NCBI GenBank assembly: GCA_019059635.1
Contig: JAGVRJ010000005.1
Location: 744,001-808,000 of the forward strand
Direction: 5' to 3'
Length of the DNA stretch: 64,000 nt
DNA from: Proales similis
Taxonomy: Eukaryota; Rotifera; Eurotatoria; Ploima; Proalidae
The notes beneath the pieces are model-generated. The model was not told the DNA's origin. It searched no databases and saw only the letters and a program-made list of their open reading frames with translations. Both the position numbers and the translations under genes were made by a program. Below, piece by piece: positions 11,767-23,982 of this stretch (its first letter is position 1; each line of letters opens with the position of its first letter).

Positions 11767-14095
11767 GATTAACAAACCAGAAACACCAGTATATATAGAC
11801 CTTGTAGAACTCTCAAGCCCTGGATAAATAGACTAGCTCGCAATCTAAATGAAATTCGCAAGTAAATCACTTGTACGCAGGACAGTGTGCACAGGAGCCA
11901 GTGGCAACCGGGTCAACCGTCTGTTGCAACCGCTTTCTCATCTATGCTTAGTTTGCCTCTTTGTTTGCTCACAAAAGCATTTCGTTCTCTGCTCGAATTC
12001 TATTTAAAATAAAGAAAAAAAGCGAATCGCGATGTAAGAGAGTAACAAAGTGCTTTTGCGAATAAATGCGTGTGTGTGTTTGTGTGTTGGTTCGATTGAA
12101 CGCATGTGAGAGTGATTGATAGGGTTCGATTAGAGAAGAGGTCGGAGACAACTCGCTTGCAACAACAATTGCGTTCTCCGTGAATAGAAGCAACCACAGT
12201 GAGTAGGCAGCGAATTCGCTAGTCGCCTTGGTGGTTTAGATGTTAGTTTAGATAGATATCGCCAAGATATAGAATGACATGTAGCAGAATTGAATTGAAA
12301 AATCACAATTTAAATAGAGAGAGGTCTGAGTGTTGAATAAGGATAAAAGTATGGCCGTCGAATATTGTCGCTCTTTAAGTTTGCACTCTTTGGCCCGAGG
12401 TTTTCTGGCAGTGTTCTGAAGCAGCGAGCTCATGAAGGGCATGTTAGAATATGTATATATAATATACGAAGAACGAAATGCATCGGAGTCGATGCAATGA
12501 AAAATAGGAATTATGCATATTTGCGCTAATGGCAAGGCGTGCATCAGTGCTAGAGACGAAATAAAGCGAAGGCTCCTTGGTCTCGCAGTTTAATTATGTT
12601 CAGTCGAACCAGACGAAAAAATTATTGAAAATGCTAGAAAAAAGGGGAGAAGGAGAGAAAAGGGAGGGGGGAGGGGAGAATGCGTAAGAGCGCGAGAAAG
12701 AGAGAAAAGTGCAAATGTTGAAGAATTATGAAAAGCTTTAATTATAATAAAATTCGAATCCCAACGTCTTTGCCCTCATATCAATGCCCATTGAGTTAGA
12801 ACATTGAAACATGCCCGATGCAAAGCCTCGATAGTTGAAATTATGTAATCCGGCGAATATATAATGAAGTCTAGGCGAACGTAAATCGTAAACAGTCAAC
12901 CGGGCAAGATCAATTCAACTAATTACTAAATTACACTTATTACTTGGCGTTTTCCGACTAATTTCACCGTCTGACACGCGCACGCACGCATGCAAGCGAA
13001 ATATATAAACTAACCATTTCACGGGCATTTTGCGGAAGCGAATTCAAAAAAAAGGAATCGGTGATCTGATTGAAATAAAAACTTCAAACATGATCACGTA
13101 ATGTGTTTATGTGTATGATATCGATCAGCATGAAAACATCGAATGGAAGAAGGAAAAGACAACGTCGTCTTGTTTTTCATTTATACGTCAGCTTAGCGAG
13201 TGCAATGCAAATGTCGTATTCAGCATGAATATTCAATCGGATTGAATAAATGCGATTGTTCCATTTTAGCTCTAGTGGATTTCGCTCTATCTTGGTGTAA
13301 CCTCCCTCGAGCAAATTTGCTCTATTTTTTTTGACGCATTCAATTGGCGGTATTTTTCTGCTGATAAGCAAGATCCGAATTTGACATAAGTTTTCTGCCC
13401 GCATGACTACGACTTCACAGCTATATTGCTGTATATTGACTAAGAGCGAAAGAGAGAAAATAAAAAATAACAAAGAATCTGATAATATTAAGATTGGTTG
13501 GATAGAATAAAGAAGTGGCAAAGAATCGATATCCACGTTGTTGCCTTAGTTTCTTTTTAAAGCACATTTCAATGAACCATGCTTTGAAGGAGCCTTGAAG
13601 GCCAGCATCATAAGGACTCTCTCACGCCAATGCATGTTGCCAAGGCAGGCAAGCGCTTGTTGGTGTTGTTAGAATTTATTGGCAATTTGTAAATTTTGCA
13701 GACATTTCATATTTAAATTGGGTGAGCGAGATTTCACAATAATTCGTGTCTTGGCTGACCCTAAAATTGAACAACCAAACATAGATATTCACTATTTATA
13801 ATTTTTCCAAATAGCTAGAGTAGAGTTGTAATTTTAAAGAATTCTCTCTTTAATATGTGCCTCTGAACGAGAATAGGGATAGTCCCGCTCGTTTGCTTGA
13901 GGTTTAGGAAATGCTTAAGAAGGATGGCTTTGGATCAATGATTTTCACAATTATTCTGATTCACAGCTAATTTTAAGGTTTCTAACCAGCCGACGATTGA
14001 GGGCTTCAGATCAGAGTGAGTGATTTGGAGAAAGAAGAATGGCTGAGGGTAAAGAGTCTGCGCTAAGGGGCAAATGGGTCTTGAGGTTTTTATGA
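11767..14095. other. Long intergenic region upstream of cycle
   Basis: About 2.3 kb with no convincing gene on either strand. It lies between the start of cycle and the stop of NASP, both minus strand. It contains a G-rich tract at 12644-12676 (see findings), short GT repeats and AT-rich stretches. It probably holds the cycle promoter and any 5' non-coding exon, plus the NASP 3' UTR. Confidence 0.45.
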
Positions 14096-15619
14096 TTAGG
14101 CCTGAATCGGCTCCGGCTGGGCTTCATCGGTGCTGGCTTGTTCCATTTTTTCTTCCGTTTTTGTCGACTCGCTGTTGTTGGTTTCTGATTCATTACATTC
14201 GCTCAATCGGGTCTTTTTGGTATCGTTCGTCTCGTCGGACGCGCTGATTTTGCGCTTGCTTTTAACCAAATTGGTTATGTCTTTTACATCTGCGTTGGCG
14301 TTTGCAGAATCACCGTTCTCCTGGTCTTTCAAATTGTTCAATAGACACTCTTTGGCCTCCTTAATTAGCTTCATTGACTGCTCGCCTTGTTCATTGAGCT
14401 CTTCAAGCTTGGCGTTCATTTCTGGCGCCAACGCTTCCAGTTCAGCGATTTCTTCTTTAATATTGTTGCGCTCGGTATCGTTCTCGGCGCCTTCGGCAAC
14501 CGTCTCAAGCTTTCCCTTGAGCTTTTCGATTCGAAGCTGAATAATGTTTATCGATCGCTGGAAAGGCTCATTCGCCTCCTTGAACTGATTGTTAAACTGA
14601 TATGCAAGGCCGAGCTGGTAGTAGGTCTCGGCGAGCATTCGCTCGTCTCGATCCTCCTGAATCTCCTCTTGCATTTTAATTGACTCATTTATGTCGTTGA
14701 TGGCCTGTTCGTAAGACTCCTGTTCGATACTGACTTCGGCAAGTTTGGCCAGACATTCGGCGATGCGTTTCTTCTTGAAAATCGGATCATTGTCAAAGTT
14801 CTTGCTATAAATCAACTTGGCCAGTTCGAACATTTCCCAGGCTTGCTGCAGATTGCTAATGTCATCGGCCTCCTCGTTCTTGGTCAAATCTTCCTCCTCG
14901 CCCTCTTCGGCTTCTTCCTCTTCTTCGCCTTCCGCTTCTTCTTGTTCGGCTTTTTCTTCACCATTGGCGGTCTCCTCTTCTTGCTTGGACTCCTCGACGA
15001 CCTCTTCGGTCGGTTTCTCTTCTGTCGTCGGCTTCTCGCTCTCCTCCGGTTTTGGCTCACTGGCAGCCTCGGTTGGCTTTTCCTCCTCCTTGGTCTCCTC
15101 TTCTTCTCGCTGTTTTTCCTTCTCGTCCTCGCACATGGCGTCAATAACTTGTTCAGTTATTTTCTCCTTTTCTTCGGGCGCCACCTCGTCAGGATTGCCA
15201 TAACGGCTGTCATTGATCGGCTCAGAATCTTCTGGGACTCCGGTCAATGCATTGCCCAGCACGGTGTTCTCGACTCGCGCGAGCTCCAATAGAGCACGGC
15301 CGTAGTAAAAGTAAACCTCGGCGCAGTTCGAGTCCATTTCGCCGTATTTCGATGAGTAGGCTTTGCACGCGTCGCCGAAGTTGTTGGCCGACTCGTCATA
15401 TTTCTTCAGGAACAGATTCTTCTTTCCTTGCTGGAAGACTTTCTGCGCTTTTTCAAAGTCCTCATCGCTATTAATGCAGAACGTATTTAATCTCAATAAA
15501 AGTGAGAGAAAGTAGAGCGGATGCAAACTCCGTCCTCACCTCATTGGCTTGATGTCATCGACAGTTTTGGCCTCAATAATGGGCACTTCGCTGATCACTT
15601 CTTCTTTGGCAGAGACCAT
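14096..15619 (-). CDS. NASP: NASP, SHNi-TPR histone H1/H3-H4 chaperone
   Basis: Two exons (minus strand), 15619-15540 and 15467-14096, join in frame to 483 residues. An N-terminal TPR pair (DFEKAQKVFQQGKKNLFLKKYDES... and CAEVYFYYGRALLELARVE) is followed by a roughly 110-residue Glu-rich insert. SHNi-TPR repeats follow (LQQAWEMFELAKLIY, LAKLAEVSIEQESYEQAINDI, AETYYQLGLAYQFNNQFKEA), then a coiled coil and a basic KSKRK / KKTRL segment that can act as a nuclear signal. The acidic insert interrupting TPR2 is the family hallmark and contacts histones. Role: binds H3-H4 (and linker H1) in the nucleus and maintains the soluble histone pool. Confidence 0.9.
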
Positions 15620-16612
15620 TTTTAGGCTGAGAGAGAGAGCAGTTGATTTCGAATTTACAATTCTAAAGTATCGCCAACAAGTTAAAATTGGATACAAAGC
15701 TTAAATGAACGTGTTTGTGTGTGTGCGCGAGGACGTTTGGCTCAGACATGTTGCTCTGTGCACGCTCACTCAGAGCGGTCTTGAACAACAAATTTTAAAT
15801 TCATTCAGTGAACGCTGCTCCCAATTCATCGAGTTAAATTCTCCTCATCGACATGTAGATCGAGTGAGTGAGTGAGCGAGCTCGATCTGCTGTCCATGGC
15901 CGTTGTTTTTCGTTCGACAACAATATTCTAAATTTAACAAGTGCGACGAACTGGCTTGTGGCTTAGGGAAAGTCGGCCGGCGAGCTCTCGCCGCCACTAG
16001 GGCGCCGCGAATGAAGCGTTTATGCAAAAGGAGGGAGGTAAAGCAAAATTAAAACAGAATGCACATCGACCGAGAAGAATCGAGGAGCGAGAGGGGAACA
16101 GTGAAAAGTGGCGAGCGGATTCACTGGTCGTGTAGACTGTGTGCATTCAGCTGCTCTCTCTGCTTGCTTTTATAGTAGAAGCAGTAGTCATCGATGGCCT
16201 CCTCTTTCTCTTATTGTTTCCTCGTATACGAACCGGTTCGACTGTCTGCCATTGAGAACAATTGCCTGTTCGATCGGCGAAATTGTCGTCTTGCATAATT
16301 GTCCGTCGGTATTTGGCATCCATTACCTGCAATGACATCCAGCAGGCAATGTCTGGCATTTTGAGACTAAATGTAAATGCTGCTCGAGGCTCAGGACATA
16401 GAACGGCGCATGAATTAGAATGTGAATGAAATTTCGATCGCATTAGTAATTTAAGCCGGTTAGATGGCGCCTGCCACGTGACCTGTCGCTTTAGATACAC
16501 ATGTTGAATTTGAAATTAGATTTCTATCTTTTGTTTGCAGCTGGCCACCTAACAAAAATCATAATAATCAAAACACGTAGCCAGAGTTACTGTTAGCCGC
16601 TAATCGACCAGA
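15620..16612. other. Bidirectional promoter region between NASP and SFT2
   Basis: About 1 kb between two divergent starts, with no coding signal. A perfect CACGTG E-box lies at about 16475-16480, but a hexamer of this kind is expected by chance many times in 64 kb. Confidence 0.4.
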
Positions 16613-17495
<883 letters not shown>

Positions 17496-17900
17496 CTTGT
17501 TGGCTCCGATTGGCGCGTCGTTTCCGGCAGCATTTCTATTCTCAAATTCTGCTTAGCTATTTACCAAGCGATCAACTATTGCTCAACATTTTTCGTTCAA
17601 GACTAATTGTTAAATTATTTCTTGATTCTTATGAACAGCAACAACACACAGCAGCTTCTTCCAATTTTGCGCTTGGCGAACAATAAATCTTAGAATAATA
17701 AGTTTGTTGTGCAATGTTGAAAACTGGCTCTTAAATTCGAACATGAATTGACTTGAAACAAATTAAGACTCGGATCAAAGCAAAGACCGAGCAGAGATTC
17801 TAGTCAGCTCGCAGTCGCTTGTTGCTTCGTTTATTTCTATTTGCACTTGTCTGCTTAAACTCAAGCCGATTGCTGAATTTAGAGTCTGCAAACCGCGAGC

Positions 17901-19846
17901 ATGACGGAACAACTCGACTTTGAACGAGTGTACAAAGAGTTCAGAGGCGCATTTGTGAGCTTTCTTTTCATTTGCTGATTTTCGAATCAATCTTGTTTCA
18001 ATTGCGAACTTTCTACAGCAAGATGGCAATCTCAAGTTCCAGCCAAGTCAAATGTCGTTCAAGAACAGGAAAACAAATCGGCTGGAGAACATTCAGAACG
18101 ACGACATTCAAAGTCTACATTGGCTTAGACGAGCCAAAGGCTACTGTCTCAAGCTAAAACTGAAGAATGGCGCCACCCACTGGTTCGACGGTTTCCAGGA
18201 GACTGACTTTGATCGCGTGAACGAGTTCGCTGTAAAGCAGCTCGGCAAAAAGGTGGAGAAAATGGACATGTGCGTGAAAGGCTGGAACTGGGGCAAAGCC
18301 GAGTTCTCTGGGGACACTCTCAGCTTTCTGACTGACGGCAAGACGAGCTTCGAAATTCCGCTCAACACCGTCTCCATCTCAAACTCGGGAAAAAACGAGG
18401 CCATTCTACAGTTTCATCAGAACGACGATGCAGCCGTCTCGCTGATGGAGATTCGTTTTCACATTCCTCAGACTGCCGACTCGGACGCTGATCCGACGCG
18501 CGAATTTCTCGACAAAGTTCTGGAGAGAGCCGACGTGCAGAGCGCTTCAGAGGCCGACTCGATCTGCACGCTCACAGAGCTCAATTGTGTCACTCCTCGT
18601 GGTCGATACGACTTCAAGTTCTACACCGATTTCATTGACCTTCATGGCAAAACGTTCGACTACAAGATCTCGTACGATCACATCTTGCGCTTGTTTCTTC
18701 TGCCACACAAGGACGGACGTCAGATGTACTTTGTGATCGCAATGGACCCGCCAATGAAACAAGGCAACACTCGCTACCCGTTTCTGATCGTTCTATTCAA
18801 CATAGACGAGACAATAACGGTCGATCTGAACATATCCGAGTAAGTGCAGACAGGCGCCAATTACTAACTTTGCTAATCATGGAACTTGTGAAAGAAAAAC
18901 TCGCGAGAAATTCGGCGAACGCATCGACAAGCTCGATCAGACAATCTCGGGCCCATACCACGAAGTGGTCAGCCGAATCTGTCGAACAGTCCTCGACAAA
19001 CGAATCACTGTGCCCGGCAGCTACTCATCGTAAGTGATCTGCAAAATGCCAGCCGCTCTAACCGGAGTTCGAAGAGTTAATGTGAACAAATATAGAAATA
19101 GCGGCGGAAAATGTGTCCAGTGCTCGTTCCGAACCAACAGCGGCTTCTTGTTTCCGCTTGAACGTGGCTTCATATTCGTCAACAAGCCGGCCATTCACAT
19201 CTTGTTCTCGGACGTGTCGCTCGTACGATTCGATCGCTCACAGCAAGGCACTAGGTCGTTCGACTTTGAAATCGAACACAAAAACGGAACAAAGTACATA
19301 TTCAACGGAATAGAGAAAGTGGAACAAGAACGAATGCAAGAGTTCGTCAAGTCGAAAGGAATCAAAATAGCCAAGTCCGAAAAGGTCTACCAGGCCAAGC
19401 TCGATTTGGTTAACGAAGGCCATGACGCATACGCCGAAATGATGAAAGAGGAAGGTCGCGTCAAAGACGACGATGACGAGGACAGCGACGAGGAGGATGA
19501 AGATTTCGAAGCAGAGTCCGAATCGGAGGATGACATTGAGTACGACAGCGATGCGTCTGTTGATTCGAACAGTGAGGAAGAAGATGACGAGTCCGGCAGC
19601 GGTGGCTCAGACGAGGGCGGCGAAGACGACGAGGAAAGCCCGAAAAAGAAGAAAAAGCTCGAAGTGGCGAAGAAGGAAAAAAAGCCGAAAAAGGCCGAGG
19701 CAAAGCCGGTAAAAGCGAAAGCGGAGAAAAGCAGCAAGAAGCCGACCAAAGATGAATCAAAATCTAAGAGTAAGTCAAGCAAGGCCGAGGAGACCGCCAA
19801 ACCGCCCAAGTCGGCCGAATTTGTCGAGGACACTGACTCCGACTAA
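17901..19846 (+). CDS. SSRP1: SSRP1, FACT histone chaperone subunit, lacking the HMG box
   Basis: Exons 17901-17954, 18019-18839, 18895-19029 and 19096-19846 give 586 residues in frame. The Pob3/SSRP1 N-terminal dimerisation PH domain (KNRKTNRLENIQNDDIQSLHW, THWFDGF) is followed by the middle double-PH module (GRYDFKFYTDFIDLHGKTFDYKISYDHILRLFLLP, ...GPYHEVVSRICR..., CVQCSFRTNSGFLFPLERGFIFV). A long Asp/Glu/Ser acidic tract (about residues 470-530) and a Lys-rich tail (KKKKK, KKAEAK, KSKSKSSK) come last. Role: with SPT16 forms FACT, which loosens nucleosomes during transcription and replication. Insect and vertebrate SSRP1 carry an HMG box after the acidic tract. None is visible here: the tail runs to an acidic EDTDSD end and a stop, as in the shorter yeast Pob3. 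Confidence 0.93.
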
Positions 19847-20037
19847 AGATTGATCGGCTTTTCTTTTCTCATCCTCTTAAAACTGAGCAAGTTTTCAACT
19901 TGAAACCAAGTCATGTGACCAACAAACCAATTCAAAATTCCAACACGCATGGAAGAGAATCAATTCAATTTAAAAAAAAAAGCAAAAAATATCCAGCAAA
20001 TCAGAAATTCTTGCTGAAACATTTACGAATTACGAAC

Positions 20038-20043
20038 AATAAA
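20038..20043 (+). terminator. Poly(A) signal of SSRP1
   Basis: AATAAA, followed closely by a second overlapping copy, about 190 nt after the SSRP1 stop. It is the first canonical signal downstream. Confidence 0.5.
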
Positions 20044-20562
20044 ATAAACTCAATTGGAAAACAGCGTTTAAAATAAAAACAAAAACAAGATCGCTTTATC
20101 GGACAAATTTTTACTTCACTGTTTCAAATCGGTTTGTGTGCTGTATGTAGGAGTCTGTGTGTGTCTGTCTGTGTGTGTGTGTCTTTGTAAAGTAAACTAA
20201 AATAAAAGCAGACGAGCAAATAAGTTAAAAAAGAATGAAAGTGTAAAGAGCGTAAAAATGGTCAATACAAATCTCCTGGTTAACTTGGGCGACAATAAAA
20301 GTAAGCGATTAGGTCTCAAGCGCTCGTGTATGCTTGAATGGGCTCAAATAGATTTCAACAGAAAATGTCAAATTGGAAGAAACGTTCAACACTTACAAGA
20401 TATTTGTGCTCGAACTGATTTCACTTTTCTGGGATTTACGAGTAAGCAATTAGAAACGGGCAATTTTCGAATCGCATAATCTGAGTCTGGACAACTGATT
20501 AGAATCACAACAGGATTGAAGAGCAGCGAAGCGATGTGTCAAACGAAACAGAAAACTTGTCC

Positions 20563-23500
20563 ATGCTTCACAATCGCAATCGGGCACTCAATTTGAGTCC
20601 TAACGAGAAGACCAAACTTATCATTGTGATACTCAAAGCGATAAAAGTAAGCCGCACATGAGCGATTCTTTGTCTGGCTGCAATTTTAAAAATGAACAAA
20701 AGACTGTTGATTTGAGCGCGACCAGTATTGTCGATTACTTGTCCGAGTCGGTTGAGAGCCAGGCGTTCTTGCGTCAACTGAATTACCACATTGAGCTGAT
20801 TGCGCTTCATCCCTTACAAGGACTTCGGCTGTTGTTCACCGACTTGAAAATTTACTTCATCGCGTCGGCGTCAGAGGAGCAGCTCATCAAACCGTGGAGT
20901 GTGGTCGGCAAGTATGTGCGTCGATGCATAGTCATGTATGAGAAGATGCCGTTCGACAAGCTCGTGCTGCTCTGCAAACAGGCTAGCCACAACTTTAGAA
21001 ATTTGTCATTTTACATCGCCAACAGCCGCATGAGTTCGATCAACACTTTGAACGCATTGAACAAGATCTCTTCAATAAATCCGAACGTGCCCGAGGCGGA
21101 GATCGAGCGCTCGCCAAACGCGGGCGCAGGCCTATTTCTAAACGAGTCCAATTTGACAATTACCAGCGAGATATTCAATCGATCTGCCAATGTCGACTGC
21201 AGTGGAATGGATTTGGACGAGAGTCTGCCGCATGCTGGCTCGGCCGTTCCGTTGGGCAAAGAGTGCATGATTGAGAAAATGAGCCGTTTTCAGCTGCGGG
21301 CGCTCACCAGCACAGTCAGTGCGCAGCGGACTCAGTCGATTCGCGATTTAAAGCTGCTCAAAGCGAACGAGAACAACGACTCCAACGTCGGCGCTAACGC
21401 GCGGGCCTATCCTCTCAAGGTGACCTTTTCACTCAAAGAAGAAGCCGAGCTGAACAAAAGCAACGTCGAAGTTTCTGAACTTCCTCTGCCTACTGACATC
21501 AAGGCCCTAATGAGCTTGAACATGTCGAATAGCTGCGCGTTCTCTCGTAAGATTGCTGAGCTGTTTGTCGCCGAGCAGACGTTTCTGATCGAGAACAACG
21601 AGCACGAAGCGATCGACCCGATCGCGCTCAATCACAAAATCAAAGAGCTCCTCTCCTACGATTCCAACTTTTGCGACGCCTATTATCTCAAGTACTTGAA
21701 TTTCGTTCGTCTCCGAGACTATGGCTCGGCGTCGAAGGCTTTGCATGACTACTTTGACCGGCTGCTGGTCGGAAGCTCTGTTTCGTTCGCCGCCCTGAAT
21801 CTCTCGTCGATGGAGTACCGGTTCGACAACAAGTAATTGCACTCTTCAGCATTGGACGTTTTTCTTCTGCAGTTTTAGCTCAACCTTGCCACAGAGAGAA
21901 CGCGCTGCACGCATTGAAAGAGGCTATTACAAGCGCTCATCAAGAGGGAGACTCGGTCTGTTTGCAGCATTGCTTGGTAAATGAACGAATCTAGTTTGTG
22001 AGTGAGAGATTGGTCGATTAACTTTCTCTTGCTCTCAAGAGTTGGCTCTACAAAATTGAAAATTTCAACTTGGACCGACGCAATTTGCTTCTGAAAAACG
22101 CTTGCTCTAGAGCGCTTAGTAATGAGCAATACGTAAATTGCTTTGTCTTAAAAACAGATTCGATCTGTTTGAGTCTATTTTTGTCAACTAAAGGAACTGG
22201 CCGCCTACAATTTAAACTATTTCGCTCGTTGCAATATCGGAAAACAAGACCCTCAAGCGTAGGTTGACTGTAGAGTCGGTAAATTCAAATAGGCTTAATC
22301 GGGGGCCTGGTCCAGAATATTCAATCTGATGAACAAGCTCGACTTTGTGAATCTCAAATTGAACGCAAAAGTTGAACTCAGCATGCTGAACATGTGCAAC
22401 AAGGCTTCACTTTGGTCCTTGTGTGGACAAAGGTTTGCATTTTGTGGCCGCGCAGCTTCACTCAACCTGAACGCAACTTGAACGCAAGAAAATTGAGCGG
22501 CTTGTTCAATCAGATGCTGCTGAGTTTGAGCCGCAAACCGCAAAAGTTGAATACCGAGTCCCAGTGCATCGCCTTGTGCAATTTGGCACTCGAACACAGT
22601 CGACAAGTGAGTTGGCGCGTTTCATTTTGCACTGAGAGTTGAAATTGAGAATCAGCTGTGACTGCGCAGGGAGACTCGAGTTCCAGCCGCGAAATAATCG
22701 AATTCTGCAAGTTGTTCTACTCAGAGCACAGCAAACTGAGCGAGCATTGGCTGTACACGCAGAACCTGATTGAAATCGAAGCCAACACTCTGAAAGGCCA
22801 ATGGTCGTTGGCAAGAAGTCACATTGAGAAAATAGCAACGGTGGACATTCGCCAGGCCTACTTGGAGTGAGCTGTGATTCAGATCTGTGGCCGATTCGTT
22901 TGCATTCACTGTTGCTGTTTGCTTGAAAAGGGAAATGAATTTGTTCATATTGGAAGAAAATGTGGAAAAAGCCAAAGAGATGGGCAAGCGGGTGCAGGAA
23001 AGCTTAGACTCGAGCAGTCTGAACGTGCCAGTGGGCAGCGACATGAACTCGTTCAACCAATTAATCAGCAACAATGAAAACAATCAATTTGAATTTATCT
23101 ACAAATTAATCGATCTTAAGTAAGTAAGCCGAGTCACTAGCACCTATCACTGGAAATCATCTTTCTTGGTCGATTTGCAAGACTTAAATTCTCGTACATT
23201 TACATCTACATGGTCTTGCACGAGTACCCGAACGCATTGATTTTGGCAATTAAGCTCTATCACGAGCTGAAAAAGCTCAATTTCAGCTACTTGTACTCGT
23301 TGTCCGGCTTGACAGTGGCCAAAATACTGGTAAATAATGAGCAAGCGATTTAATGTGCAAAGAAGGCCTAGAATGCTCGACTCAAGATTCACATGGAACA
23401 CGCCGATCAGGCGATAAAGTATCTGGAAAACGCCATGGTGTTCATGATGGCCAATGGATCACTTCTCGATCAGGCTCGCATTCATTTCTATTACGCCAAA

Positions 23501-23852
23501 TGTCTGCATTTAATGCACAAGCAAAACGGTGAGTTTGAAGCGTGGGCAAAGCGATCAATCGCTTGAAGAGTGTATTTTTGTTCAGCTCTGCAGAACTGCA
23601 TTCAGCATATGAACGAGTGCATTCTCAAACTGGAGAAAATGGATGCGCAGATTTACTTGATTTCTGCGTACACTTATCAGGTTGGTGCCGTTGTTGATTG
23701 GACTCGGTGATTGCAGATCTGAAGCTGAAAAAAATGAAATTTGCAAGATTTTGCTTTTGAATGAGGCCGGCCGAATCGAGGAGAGAAATAACTTGGCGCA
23801 TAAATTTCGATCGACACGTGGCAAATTGCCGTTTGCCAACTGTTCTCTTTGA
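20563..23852 (+). CDS. ANAPC5: Anaphase-promoting complex subunit 5
   Basis: Thirteen exons: 20563-20646, 20703-21832, 21895-21976, 22040-22132, 22194-22258, 22316-22432, 22489-22606, 22670-22866, 22931-23119, 23182-23329, 23372-23528, 23586-23680 and 23748-23852. All phases close, giving 859 residues. Diagnostic matches to APC5 include ALNLSPNEKTKLIIVIL near the start, the block FVAEQTFLIENNE...DSNFCDAYYLKYLNFVRLRDY...LHDYFDRLL, and ALKEAITSAHQEGDSVCLQHCLSWLY, the conserved TPR. Role: scaffold/TPR subunit in the platform of the APC/C ubiquitin ligase that triggers anaphase. Several introns are only 56-57 nt. The chosen ATG is the first in frame after an upstream stop; an acceptor-like CAG before it leaves room for an upstream exon. 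Confidence 0.88.
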
Positions 23853-23922
23853 TTTAAGAGGAGATCCGAACTTGCCCAAGTAGATTTGGTTCGACAACTG
23901 ATTATTGATAAACATTTAACAA

Positions 23923-23928
23923 AATAAA
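23923..23928 (+). terminator. Poly(A) signal of APC5
   Basis: AATAAA about 70 nt after the APC5 stop. The convergent RING gene stops at 23983, so the two 3' ends are within about 130 bp. Confidence 0.5.
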
Positions 23929-23982
23929 ATAAGAATGCGTAAAAAAATAGAAAATTTCAATTGAGGGACAAAGAGGAGGCAA

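Noticed and set aside
20258-20479. 73-codon open frame (MVNTNLL...) as first exon of APC5
   Set aside because: Its only good donor (phase 1) does not match the phase needed to enter the APC5 exon, and it shows no similarity to APC5.
22433-22455. A 23-nt intron in APC5
   Set aside because: The alternative acceptor at 22488 gives a 56-nt intron with the same frame, matching the usual size here.
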